Program-made: the position numbers and the translations under genes | Part shown: positions 1 through 12,400 of the stretch, piece after piece | Position numbering within the stretch: the first letter of the stretch is position 1 | Layout: each line of letters opens with the position of its first letter | Assembly (NCBI RefSeq): GCF_017562075.2 | Contig: NC_054082.1 | Location: 50,400,037 to 50,464,036 of the forward strand | Direction of reading: 5' to 3' | DNA from: Anopheles merus | Lineage: Eukaryota; Arthropoda; Insecta; Diptera; Culicidae | DNA length: 64,000 nt | Notes under the pieces: model-generated | What the model saw: the letters and a program-made list of their open reading frames with translations, nothing else | Told to the model about the DNA's origin: nothing | Database searches by the model: none

Positions 1-323
1 GAAGCATGGCAGTGGCAGCTGAGTAACGTGTTTTTCCTTTTCAAAAAGTGGTGGACACTTATTCCATTAAAACATTATTGGATCGGTACAGAAAAAACTA
101 TAAGTCACATGTGTCCCGCAGAAAAGTTACAGGCGATGGGTAAATATTTGTTTGAGGAAATCAGCATCTTCTGAATTCCTTCAAGTGTTTTGGAAAATTT
201 GAGAACTTTGCTTTGAAAACAAACGCCAACCCAAAAAATAAAACGTAATTCGTGAGGTACAGAGATCATACTTAGAAGTGAAGTGATTGCACCGAATGGC
301 GCATACCAATACTCGACACATAC

Positions 324-485
324 TTTGTTCGGCTTCGAAATTCTCCAGCGGCAGTGAGTGAGCGCTTCGCAGACCTTCGTATTCGGGGGTTTCAGCATCG
401 CGTTGCAGGCTTTCGGCATGATCGTACGGCCATTGGTGCAGGTCACATTTCGCACTGTTCTACCGGTGCCGCACCCAACCGAACA
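324..485 (-). CDS. ADAMTS visible exon 18: TSR9 body and start of TSR10
   Basis: The exon is 54 codons, phase 0. It starts CSVGCGTGRTVRNVTC and ends LTHCRWRISKPNK, so another TSR body is expected to the left of the window. The acceptor is GACGCACAG and the donor is ACAAA|GTATGT. Confidence 0.85.
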
Positions 486-3400
486 CTGTGCGTCGTTCAC
501 GCCCAATTCACGCACGTGGTTTAATGATTATTGGGGGCAAGAATTAGTTTCGACGGAGGGTTTTGTGGTTCGGTGGGTTTGCCACCATGGGAAAAAGTGT
601 AGGAAGTTGGTTTTTTGTAGGGGGTGTAGATAGGTGTACATGTTGGGGATTTTGTTGCGTCCAATCGGTGTGAGATTGAGTGTAATGTCGGAAAGGGAAT
701 ATTCAAAGCGAGTGTGTAATTTTAAGGGCATGTGTGTGTGATGGGAGTCGAACAAAAATACAAATAAAACATAACAATGGGTGGGTGGGGTGGAAAGTGT
801 GACCAATGCATTTCAGATGGTTGGCATCACCGGAATAGCGTGGATGGCGATGGTGAGCACGGTGTGTGGTCGGTGGGTTGGTTGGTTGGTTGGTTGGTTC
901 GGGTGTTGGTGTACACAGAGATGGTGAGACATGACAGATAGTAACGGGTAGGAAGACAAAATAATACGATCGTTAGAAGGATGGTATAAGTACTGCAAGA
1001 GAATCGCTAAGAAAATCGTTAATTATCGTTTATAAAGATAAGGAGGTGGTAGGCGTAACGTGTACCGCGTAACGAATGCAAAGATTATTTGAACTATTTT
1101 AACACTTTAGTATATCGATTTAAAATGGTAAACAAAACTACAATCAAGAGATTGATGTAGCTTTTTTTGTTTACTTTTCTTCTTCTTTGGCACAACAACC
1201 GTTGTCGGTCAAGGCCTGCCTGTACCCACTAGTGAAGTGAGCTTGGCTTTCAGTGACTTATTGTTACCATTGAAGGATAGTCAGTCCTACGTATGGGATC
1301 ACGGTCTATTCGGGACTTGAACCCATGACGGGCATGTTATTGAGTCGTTCGAGTTGACGACTGTACCACCAGACCGGCCCAAACTTTTTGTTTACTTTAT
1401 ATAGAAAAAATAAGATTTCAAATTAGTTTAATTTAACTTTTTATGTTTAAAATATGATGCAATCGTTACGCGTAACACTACTATAGAGCGAGGCAAAGCC
1501 AAAGCTCCACATAGCGGCTGTGATCCAGCAGAATGGATAGTTTATAGAAAGGGAAGTTTTATCAATCAAAACATAGAAAGGTGGTGTGGTGGGATGTTTA
1601 TGGACACAAGTAAAGTTAACATAGCTACGCTGCGCACCTCAGACCAGTTCCCGGGAACCCAGCGGAACGGGCACGGTTTGCTACACTTTTTCTTCAGCTT
1701 GGCTGGCGTCGGCATTCTAGCGTTGGCACAGTACTTCGGGTCGACTTTGCGCCCAGTTCTGAGCGGATGCGGATTGTCGATCGACTTGGGATACAGCCGC
1801 TTGCAGATGACATTCGGCTTGCGGCGACCCTCGGCATCGCAAGATCCGGCGCACTGCACCGCGAGCAGGGCAGAAAGATGCGCACGACAAAGACGAGCGG
1901 CGTCCACGGCAGAACACGGACCAAAAGCGTTGGCGGATGGAGATGGTGGCGGCGGCAGCGGTGGCGATGGCGGCGATGATGGTGAAGAGATGATCGTGGC
2001 AAGTGTTGATATTGACATTGGCGTTATATGTACGGGTACACGGATTTTATGTTTATGAATCGCGTGTTGGCACACAGAGATGAAGGACGGCGATGGGAGG
2101 GCGAATTGTGTAATGTGGTTTTGATATTGTTGTTGTAGTTGTGGTGGTGGTTGTTGTTTTGTTGTTGTTGTTTTTGTAATAATAGCCGAAGTTATGTGTA
2201 TGCGTATGAATGAGAAGACAAAAGAAAACGAGAAAACACGATCCACGAGGATATGATGAGACATATTTCAGAAAAGGAGAAAGAAAGAAAAAGAAAGAAA
2301 CAATTGCATCGTTAATACACGATTTTCACAAATATGTACATCAGAAAACAGACATCAAGCTAACAAAGCAATCATCTGGCAATTAGTTACACTCTACTGT
2401 AAGGTAAACTATAAAGTAGTTTTAAAGGAAAAGTACGAAAATGACGAAAATAGAATAAAATAAGTACAAAACAAAAAAGAAAACATAAGAGAACTAAAGA
2501 AAAATTAAAAAAAAAGATCTACAAAACTGTAGCAAATACAAGATAAAAAACAAAACAGAAAAACTTAAACTAAACTAATAAAATGAGATAACGATAGATA
2601 AACAAGGGAAAAAAGAACAAGAAGATCATTGGAACGATATTTACGGTGACTCTCCATTTAAAGCTACAACACGATTCGACAGCGGGCGGTTTCAATTCGG
2701 TCGAGCATTGGTCGCTTTCTTTGCCACGGTGATCCTGACACAGGACCTGACGGGAGCGTATGCATTCGTCATTACACTAAAAGAGAAAACACAGTCAAAA
2801 TAGATTGAGCCACCCATCTTGCGTTCTATGGAGTGGTGTGAACGAGGATTGCATGTGGGTATAACGTGTAGTGTAGTATTAAATCGATAGGGGTTTACGA
2901 AAAAAAAAACATTGTGGATAGGAAAATGCAGGAAAAACGAATGCACTACTGAGTCATTTTCCATATAGTATTCCAATAAATGCATTTCATGCGCATTGTA
3001 GAAAAAAGGTATTCAAATCTTAGATGTATTTTTTGTTCATTTTCTGCGTATACACAATGTTCAAGATGAGAGAAAATCTGTATATAGTACAAATTGTTAA
3101 AGTAATATGGGCATGCGTGCATAACTCTTATTACTTGAGATCATGACAGATCTTAGAAATGACGCATAGTTCGTGTGAAAGGATTGTAGTAAAAGTAGTG
3201 CCAATTATCATTGACGATCACCACCCTCAGCCAAGGAAGCAGAATAAATGTAAATTTGCAAATGTGTGGTGGATGTAGTTCAGCAATCGCTAAAGTGTGT
3301 ATTTAACATTTCGTGGAAGAGTGTTAGGTGGTGTGTATTGGTTGAATGTGACAGTGATTGCAAGCGACACATCAGAACATTTGCTGAAGCCGGAAGCAAG

Positions 3401-6400
3401 ATTATAAACCTAAATTTTATTACAAAATCCATAGGACAGAAATATACAACATGTGCTCTTACGCAATATGTATTTTATGAATATAGACAGCTTGTTGTAG
3501 TGTAGGTACGTGGTATGAGATGTATAAAGTAGCGTATAGTGGAAATATTTAATGAAAAGCACACTGGTGCAGGTATTTGACAATTTAAAAAGAAAACAAG
3601 CCACAAAAGCATACTGCTGCAGCATCGCGGTTGTTCGATGAGCTAAGAGATCGAGCACTGTTTCCTACCAGATGGGAAGGGCCTGGTGGGTGTGTCTGGT
3701 GCAGTATTGTATGTATGTAAGCAGTGTGATTCCTTCGCTCCTACCTCTTGGCAAAATATACTCGCTTAGGATGGAAAACATTGGACGTGGTTTGCTGAAT
3801 CCGACGAATAGATGTGGGACGGATGGACGATCGGGGATGTTTGGGGCGATCGTTGTGCACTTACCTTGCTCCAGGTACCGAAGTTCCAGGAAGGACAGCG
3901 AACGTTGGCGCAATTGATCTGAGTCACCGGCTTGGGATGGGGACAGTACCGCTCATCCAATGTCTGGCCCGTTTCGGACAGGCAGCGCACCAGGCGCTTT
4001 TTAAAACCGCCGTCACATTCGGCACTGCAGTTGGAATAGCTATAGGCACGCCACTGCCCGCGCGGCACAGGGCTTGGCTCTGCAGTCGGTTGGTAGTTGA
4101 CGTTTTTCATGCTCTGGTTTGGCTGTACGTCGTTCCGAAAGGATGAGTATTGGGTGTTAGGCATTGGCTACGAATAATGGTGACACCGGTTGGGAAGATA
4201 GATAGACAAAGGAAGGGGAAATTTTGAGTCGAATTACATGGATCTGGTTGTACTTCGGTGGTTCCGGTACTGAACGGTTTTTTTAAATCAATAACAAAGC
4301 ATAAGGATGTACTGTTGAAAACAATGCAAATATACGCCTCTATTTGTGTGCATTTAACGCACAAATGACTGACAGTAGTGTGTTATAATATATTCACAAA
4401 TTTCATTCTCGTTTATCAGTGGCAAAGAATGAAAAATATAGAAAATATGTGTTGTAAAATGGTACAGTTTCAATGAAGGGAAACAAAAAGAAGACATTTA
4501 ACGTAAACATTGATAAACAAACATACATTGAATAGGAACATTGAGAAACAAAAGCGAAAGCTACACAATATCTGACAACCGATTGTAGAGAACCAGCCGA
4601 CAAAAGATTTGGACCGAACATGTACTATTGTTGTGAGTGGGAGAAGAGGAGGAGGAGATCGCTATGGGTTAGAAGGGAAGCTACCAAAACACATACACAC
4701 ACACAAACCTTTTGATCGCAGGGCGGCATGGTACAGGTCATTACGTCCGGTGCAGGACGGGCCCCGCACAAGGCAGCATTGACGCTTACATTTTTAAGCA
4801 TACATTGCAGAGCGTACGCACGTTGGCCTTCGCCACAGGTAACGGAACACTGCACGGGAAGCGGGACGCGTAGGAGGTTGAAAGGTAAAAAAAAATTGGG
4901 CACATCAAAATAAGTATCAATGATATGTGGGATCATTGATTGAAAGGGTATATACTAATGCATGCAACTAACGACTAAATAAGCACACTATATACAATGT
5001 AGCTGGTGAGGAATCCAACAAGCAAGACTAATAAGGAGCCTAAAAGCTTTAATTAAAAATGGCAATCACGGTAACGTATGAGCATAATGTTTGTCGTTCA
5101 AATGTTTTTGGTATGCATCTATGCTTAACATTATCAATAATGACAAAATAAGATCGACGATCGTTTATTAACACGTTCAGCCCGTCGCAGATTTTCATCA
5201 ATTATCCGTTCCGCAAGCATCACCAACTAAATGTTTGTTGAATGACAGTTGAATTTGAGCTAAATATGCATGTAGCGATTTCTTGGTTGCGTTATTTTCA
5301 ACTCTTCCCTGTTCTTCAATACTTTAAGGGCAATGGGATTTTCGTCAATCGCAATAATTCTTAGAACACGATTATTCTACCGGTGCACCGCTGCAATTTA
5401 TGTATGTAGAGTACAGTGGTTTGCAATGATTGTTGTTTCCTCAGCAATAGACTAATGTGAAAGACTAAGTAAAAGACTAACTAATGCCCGCAGGCACGGG
5501 GCATACGAAAAAGTTCACTAGCGGTCTATAAGGACCGCCAAAGGGCTGAACGTGTTAAAAATTTCATTATTAGCTGTGCAAAAGGATGATCACACTAATA
5601 TTAAGCATATTTTAAATTCGTTATAAAAGCATGCAACAAAACAACAAAGAGAATCTTGATAATAGCAGGGAGTCCAACTGGTCCCTTGATGAAGGAAATA
5701 TTTACAAACGCACGCTGTCCCAATATAGTAAGGGGTTTAGAATAAAGCATAAAAGTGCGCCTAAAGGTAGGCAATAAAACGCTTAAACATGTGGAACTGG
5801 AAATAGGATGACAAATAATACACGGGAAGGTGAAACATATAGCTACCGGGGTAAGTTCTCCTTTAACCCATCTCGCGCAATCCGCCTGGTCCGCATCGCA
5901 AGATCGTACAGTAATCTTTTGCTCCCTGAATTCACAGTACGCATCTTGGATCGGAAATCCGTTCGGTTCGGAGAGACACTTGGCTGTACGGTTCTGAGTA
6001 CGATCGGAGCAGGAGCACTGCACGCCGTACCGTGACGATGGATAAATAAGGTGTGCCGATACGCGAGGATGCAAGGACGATACAGGACGATACACAGTGA
6101 ACCATTACAGGGAGAGACAGACACACAGACATGAACATAGAGTACGGTGGGGTACGTCACAGGACATGGAACCATAACGTAACGTAACAAAACATGAAAG
6201 GGCGTCCATTTTTCACCCGACAGCAGACAAGGCACATCCCAAGCGTTGGTTGAAAACAGGGCCAGCACCCGAAAGGTTGAAGGTTCACAGTACGTTCGGT
6301 GGACAATTCACAAGTAGAGAAAGCGAGAAAGAAAGAAATGAAGAACGAGAAAGAAACCCGATCAGTAAACGTTGTACGGCGGGGTCGATATTCACCGGGT

Positions 6401-9400
6401 GGTAGTAGAGCTTGCTTGTAACCTTATTCCATTGAGAGTACAGCCAGGTCGCGTTCATGCAGGGACCCATGCACGTTTCCCGGATGTTGACCGGTTTCGT
6501 TGAGCCGTAGCACATTGCATCGTCCACGTGCTCCTTGCGTTGCGTCTGCGAGTACGATCGGACGCATTTGTACTCGATCTTCTTGGTGCCCTCGCCGCAC
6601 GCACTGGAACATTCCGTACGGCCGGGCTCCCAACTGTACAAATAAAATCGCAAGCGCTCATTAGACGGGTCTCACCCTGTACGGGACAGTGTGGCGACTT
6701 ACTAGAAATGACATTCCGTGTTGCATGACTCGAACTCGTCCTGCGGTTTGACCGATTGGTTGCAATAGTCCGGCGACACTTGCTGCTGCGCCTCGGCGTC
6801 GACACAGATGGCCGTACGACGCTTCTTACCCGTGCACTGCTGGTCGCACTCCGTCCACGGCGCCAACTCCCATCGGTAGGGTGATTCCGGCGTCGGTGCA
6901 ACCGTGGGCTGCAACCGGTGGACACTGTTGCCACTGTAGTGCGAATGATGCGTATGGTGAGGATGATCGTAGGGATCAGGTTCGACTTTCGAATATATCG
7001 CGTTGGAGAGCGTATTTCCGAACGGGTGTACTGGAACCATGTAGCTGTAGTCTACGAAGCCTTTGAGTAGCTCGACGTGCTTTTTGTGGACAACTCGCAC
7101 CGTTAGCTTTTCCTTGAGCGGTCGCCCAAAGGTGGATGTGATGCGTTCTTCGGAACTGGTGACAGTGTATTCTAGCCGCACGCCAGCAAACAATCGGTGC
7201 CTGCTCGTGTGCGGTGTGAGATGTTTCGGGTCGTTAAAGATGATTTCGTTGCCGCTCATTACACCTACACCAAAAAACCCAAATGGAACAGAACATGTTA
7301 AGAATGGAAGCATGATAAGAATGGGCACAGAAATGCCGATCGTCGATGAATCTTACTCAAATAGCATGCATCCTTCATGTAGCCCGTGTTGATGATGTTA
7401 ATGCTGGTGGCTCCTTCCGGTATGCGGAACTCCATTGTTTTGCGTACGTTGTTTTGCTTGCCTAAATGAAGACGTCCGGTGACCGGTCGGCAGGTAGAGT
7501 TGTCCCCTCTGCACACACCGCATTGGTCGAGCTTGGCGTCCGAGTTGAGCACATAATCGCATCCCGCCTTGCGACACTGCCCGTTAATGCACATATCGAA
7601 GCTGTCCTCGGGAAACGTGCACGGTGTGCCATCAATCACCTTTTCCTTCAGCATAAAGTACAGACTCTTGTCCTGCACGCGGCACAGCAGCTTGCACTGG
7701 TCCGCCACCGGTGTGCCATACTTAGGCGTCCATCGTACATTCGGTTCCAGCGAAGGTACGTCAAAGTTCTGGCCGTCCATCTCGTGGCACTGCTCTTCGC
7801 GGAAGTTGTACCGCCAGCTCGGGCAGGGTTGTGTGTTACAGGGCCGATACTCGATGCGTAATCCGGTGCAGAATTTGCCCCCGTTTTTTGGCTTGGGCGA
7901 GTCGCACTCGCGGGTGCGCGCCTGTATGCCGCCACCGCAGGTTCGCGAGCATTCGTTGAATCTGACAGGAAGCAAAGGATAAAATGGTATTAAACTTGAA
8001 TCCCCTGTGCGTGGGTGCAGGATCGCTGCACAGCGCGCTACTTACGAACTCCACGCACTCCAGCCACCGTTCTGCGGTTTCAGCGCTGTCCGGTCGATCG
8101 GTACACACTGGCCTTTCTGGCACCAGTGTCCCTCCTGACACTCGGTACCGTCCGCCCAGGGCATGTGTTGCGTTTTGCAGCCGGACATCTCGTTCTCCCA
8201 GCTGCACCAAAGCCGTGCGCACGGCGGCATGTAGGAGCAGATTTTTGATCCATTGCCAAACACCAGCTCGCACTGCTTGTCGTTGGTGAACTTTTCTCCC
8301 GCCAGCATCGAGTCCATACTGCCGGACGTCATCAGATCAAGCGAAGGGTGGTTCAGCATGCAGTTATCTGGATGTTTTCTGTGCGGTACAACGATGTACG
8401 GGCGAATGAAATTGACCAAAAGAAGAATAAATTGGTAAAACGTGCAAAATAAAAACGGTTCAGAGTTTTGGTGGGGAACAGAAACGAAACAAAACAACTA
8501 GCGGGTTTATGCAAATTTCGACCTTTTTCGATCCCGTTCCACTGATTTTAATCGATGGACATTATATCGTTTAGTTAAACTATTTTGCCTCCGTGCACAA
8601 GCGACAGCTAACTGCCGCGCCCAAGCAATCTTCTTGTAGTTGGGGTAGATTTGTTTTATTGCAAGGATGTATTCAAACCCGTATAGAATAATAAAACCGA
8701 AGCAATCAAATGTACTGTCGGCTTGTGCAGAAGAGAGGGTTGTGTATAGTTTCACGTTCATCAACCCCATAGAATAGCATTCAATTTGTTCTTGCCTAGA
8801 ATCATGTGATCGTAACCGATCGAAAGTAGCAGCAAGTCGTTAAAGCACATAGACGTACAGCTACAGATACAGCTTCAATAACCAGATCCAGATCACTACC
8901 GGGACTTATTATCATTCTGAGTCGTCTGGATGGGCAGCAGACTTATTTTATTGCGCTCGTCTGGCGATCGCTCCACCACCCAATGAAACCAATGAGAATA
9001 TTTGATTGAGGTCGTAAACATGCATCTCGCCAACGGTGTCGGGATGGCAAAAAGGGTGTCGGGATTTGGAATATTTATGACATTATGCACGCGGATTGTG
9101 CAACCGATAAGCGTCCTGGCCGTGGACATGTAAAAAGACCGTGTCCTAGGTCGGGACGCGTGCTGTGTGCTACTGACGCACCGAAATTGTGTATGCACGG
9201 TCGTGCGACGAAGGAAATCGTTAATATGTGATTGACCGTTTCGCGATCGCATTTTTGCGATGCAGTCGACCGGTGAGCATGAGTGCCTTCGGTCTGGACT
9301 GCACTGACTTGGGCAGGATTCGTAGCAGCGTAATTGCAGTAGACACTGCGGCCGGCTGGTCAATTAAACCCGGTTGCTGCGGACTTGTGGGTCGTCGCGC

Positions 9401-12400
9401 GGTAGGACGTTGACCACACGACGTTAAGATGACACGAGCGGGCGATGTAACGATAGGGCTGTTCTCTGGTGAAGGGATGATTTGCACATCACAGCGCAAA
9501 GATGGTTTGATGGCGATGAATGCTAAACGGTTTCTTTGACGACAATGCGATACGCGGTTGCATTGTCTCTCGCGGTCTAGGTGATGCGGTTATGGAAGGG
9601 ATTAGAAAGTGTTGATTGCACATCGCAGGGAATTAGCATGAAAAATTACTCCGCGAACTAATCAACCAGTGGTATTCGAAAGGAGTTGTGAGGAATGGCT
9701 CGCTGCTGTCGTGCAGGGCTTACACCTGGGAGATTAATGATCACACCGGGGTTTATAGGACACGCTGAGTCTAATACTATGCGAAATGTGTCTTATAAAA
9801 CTATATAAAAATGTTGCCCGCATGTTGCTTCATAGGATAGAATTTATTTGAATTCACCTCTTTACTCGGGAACGTTCACTAAATAACCACAATGTTACAA
9901 TATTACAGAATAAAAATTGTAATAAATGATAGACAATATTGGTTGAGCTGGTATACAGCATACAATCAATAGCTTGTTGCACGATTATTCCTCCACTCAT
10001 ATGTTCAAATAATATCGTTCCCCACAAGTATGGCAGTCAAAAATGCCGCTTGCAGTTTAATAATGACTCGTTGGGATTTGCTGTGTCCCGGAGGAATATC
10101 TTACCCTTCATTACACTGCCGGTTGATGAAGTCATTCTTCGCCTAATATGGGGCGGTCTTATACTGGCCAATCGATATGATCGGAAGGTATGTTTTCTTG
10201 TCCTGCTAAAGGACCTTTTTATTTACCTTTGGGGTATTTTTTATTTTTGGGGAAAACGAAGTAAATTAAACCTAACCTGTGCAGTGGTGAACAAAAAATG
10301 GTCTCGGAAATTAAACGCGCTGCATGATTGCTGAGTTGCACAGCGACATCCCCCCTCCCCCTCCGTGACTCACACCAATCCAAACGCCAAATTGGGATGT
10401 AAACCGATGCTCTTCCCTTTTTCGAAAGCCCAGAGGCCAAGGCATATGCTGCCTTGCCTTATCCAACGAACCGACACATCCATACACATACACACACACA
10501 TCCATTCCTGCCTGTATAAAACATTGACATGAAAGTGGCCCGACAGTGATGCAGCGGTTTATTTTGGTAGGAAGCAAAAAAAAATCTGCCGAATGTGTTT
10601 GCTGTTGTTGCAGTTTGGCTACAGTTCGTGAGTTAGTCTAACAAGTGGAATACGCCTGCAGTCGGTGTCAGGGAAGGAAAGGCGATTGCAACGTACAAAG
10701 ACAGCTTAACAAGGCACTCCAGGGTGGTATGGCTTTGTGGTGCACTTAAAAGTTGTTAAAATAACTGTCCAAAGTATCTGCAAAATGCGACGGACTGATC
10801 ATTCCGTGCCTCTGTGGCAGGCAGGTAGAGCCAAAAAGAAATGGCCCCACTAATTGGGTGAAAGATGTATGAAAAGCAAAGGTTTTGCGTTATGTGGACC
10901 AGTTTTGTGGCCGTGATAGCAACATTTTTGGCAGGATTTAACATTCATTCGCGCCCACCACACACCGGTGACTCAATCTCAAGGAAAGCTAAAAACAAGC
11001 GAAACAAAAAATAAAATCAACCCGCTATGTTTCAGGTTTTTAGTGTCTGGTAATCCCTACAGGTCTGCACAGCTCACCGAATAAGCGGATTGTCCGTATC
11101 GTTGCGCCTTTGGCTGGAACACCTTTATCTGTCATCACGATGTAATACCTTTTTATCTAAGCTCCTCGGTTTGCCCCTTTCCTTCATTTTCAGACCAAGT
11201 TAAGGAGGTGCTCTCGGTAACAATAAGTAACAACACTCGGAACATTACACCTTGGGGTTTCTACGGCTATATGGACTTTTAATCCCATTTCGTCGGTTGC
11301 CTTTGGTGAGCGCCGGTACTTACTTCATGGTAATTGATATGCGCTTTGTACGGATTTAACGGCATGTGATCGGGATGGAATTCGGAGGAATGTGATCATG
11401 AGTGATTTATATAAATCATATAAATATAAATGCCACTCGAGTGACCAACAGCAGGTAGAACAGTGTAATAGCTTCGAGGGAGAGTTTTAGTATATTGCAG
11501 TTCAGAGAAAATAATTAAATTGCAGCTGACACGACCAGCAGTCAAAATAGCGCACAGGATGAGATATATTTCATTTAAATCGCTTGTTGTGACAGCATGT
11601 CACGCTTAGAATGTACCAATAGCTCCCGAAAAAAGTGCTAAGCACATATCCATAAGCACATTTTCAGAAAACATGTTCCCTTTACTCTCTTCTGCTTGAA
11701 CTTGCATATTAATGTGTTGAAAATATGTACAGCACGCACGTTGTTTACGGGCGTAAATCAAACTCTCTTTCCATCCGCCAACTGCAGCCAAGTTGAAGAT
11801 TTCAACGGATAAAGATGACTTCCTTTTACGTGCCGTTTGGCCGTTCGGTGTCGGCATCCTTGCTGGTGAGCGCGTTGAATTGCGTAAGGAAAGGTGATTT
11901 ATCTTGCCACTGGCTGCCGGCCTTTCGCATTCCACTCTTTGAAGAGGGGATGAGGAAGGTTTGCAGCGCGTAGGTTACACTTCGCCATCCCTGATTGCAC
12001 CGGACAACCAGGCGATACAATTGCATACACATAATTCATCCTGCCGCTGGAGAGGCAAAAAAAACAAACTGCTTCAATCAATTTTAGTTGTCGACGTCCG
12101 ACGGTGCCGGGATTTGCTTCACTCTCTTTGAAGCCGACATTTTACCCAACCCGTGTTTCCGTTAAAAAATCGCACCGAGATTGTTTTGATCGGTGCTGAT
12201 CAATTATTTGATTAGTAGTAAAATATGAGGCGGTGTATGCTACTGCAATATTTTTGGGAAAGGGCAAAGGGAAAGGGGTAGTTAAGTTTGTGTTTTCTGT
12301 GGTGTGCAAATTTCGAGAGAAGACATTTTGTAGATTTACGAGGGCAACACATATTTATACAAAAATAAAGAAATTAAAGATAAAGTTCGTTGTATTTTTG

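Larger units (their letters stand above)
486..1637 (-). other. ADAMTS intron between exons 17 and 18
   Basis: It holds a GGTT microsatellite and one SINE. No other gene or exon recognised. Confidence 0.75.

Noticed and set aside
1..18. Possible further ADAMTS exon at the left edge (minus strand, after ...TTACTCAG)
   Set aside because: The acceptor has a poor pyrimidine tract and the reading does not start with the expected Cys, unlike the other TSR junctions; too short to judge.
1940..2264. Long minus-strand frame extending exon 17 upstream
   Set aside because: It runs through GGC/TTG triplet repeats; the TSR pattern and the acceptor GCGGTGCAG place the exon start at 1853.
9939..10334. 131-codon plus-strand frame in the 5.8 kb intron
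   Set aside because: Composition is that of random AT-rich sequence and no domain is visible.
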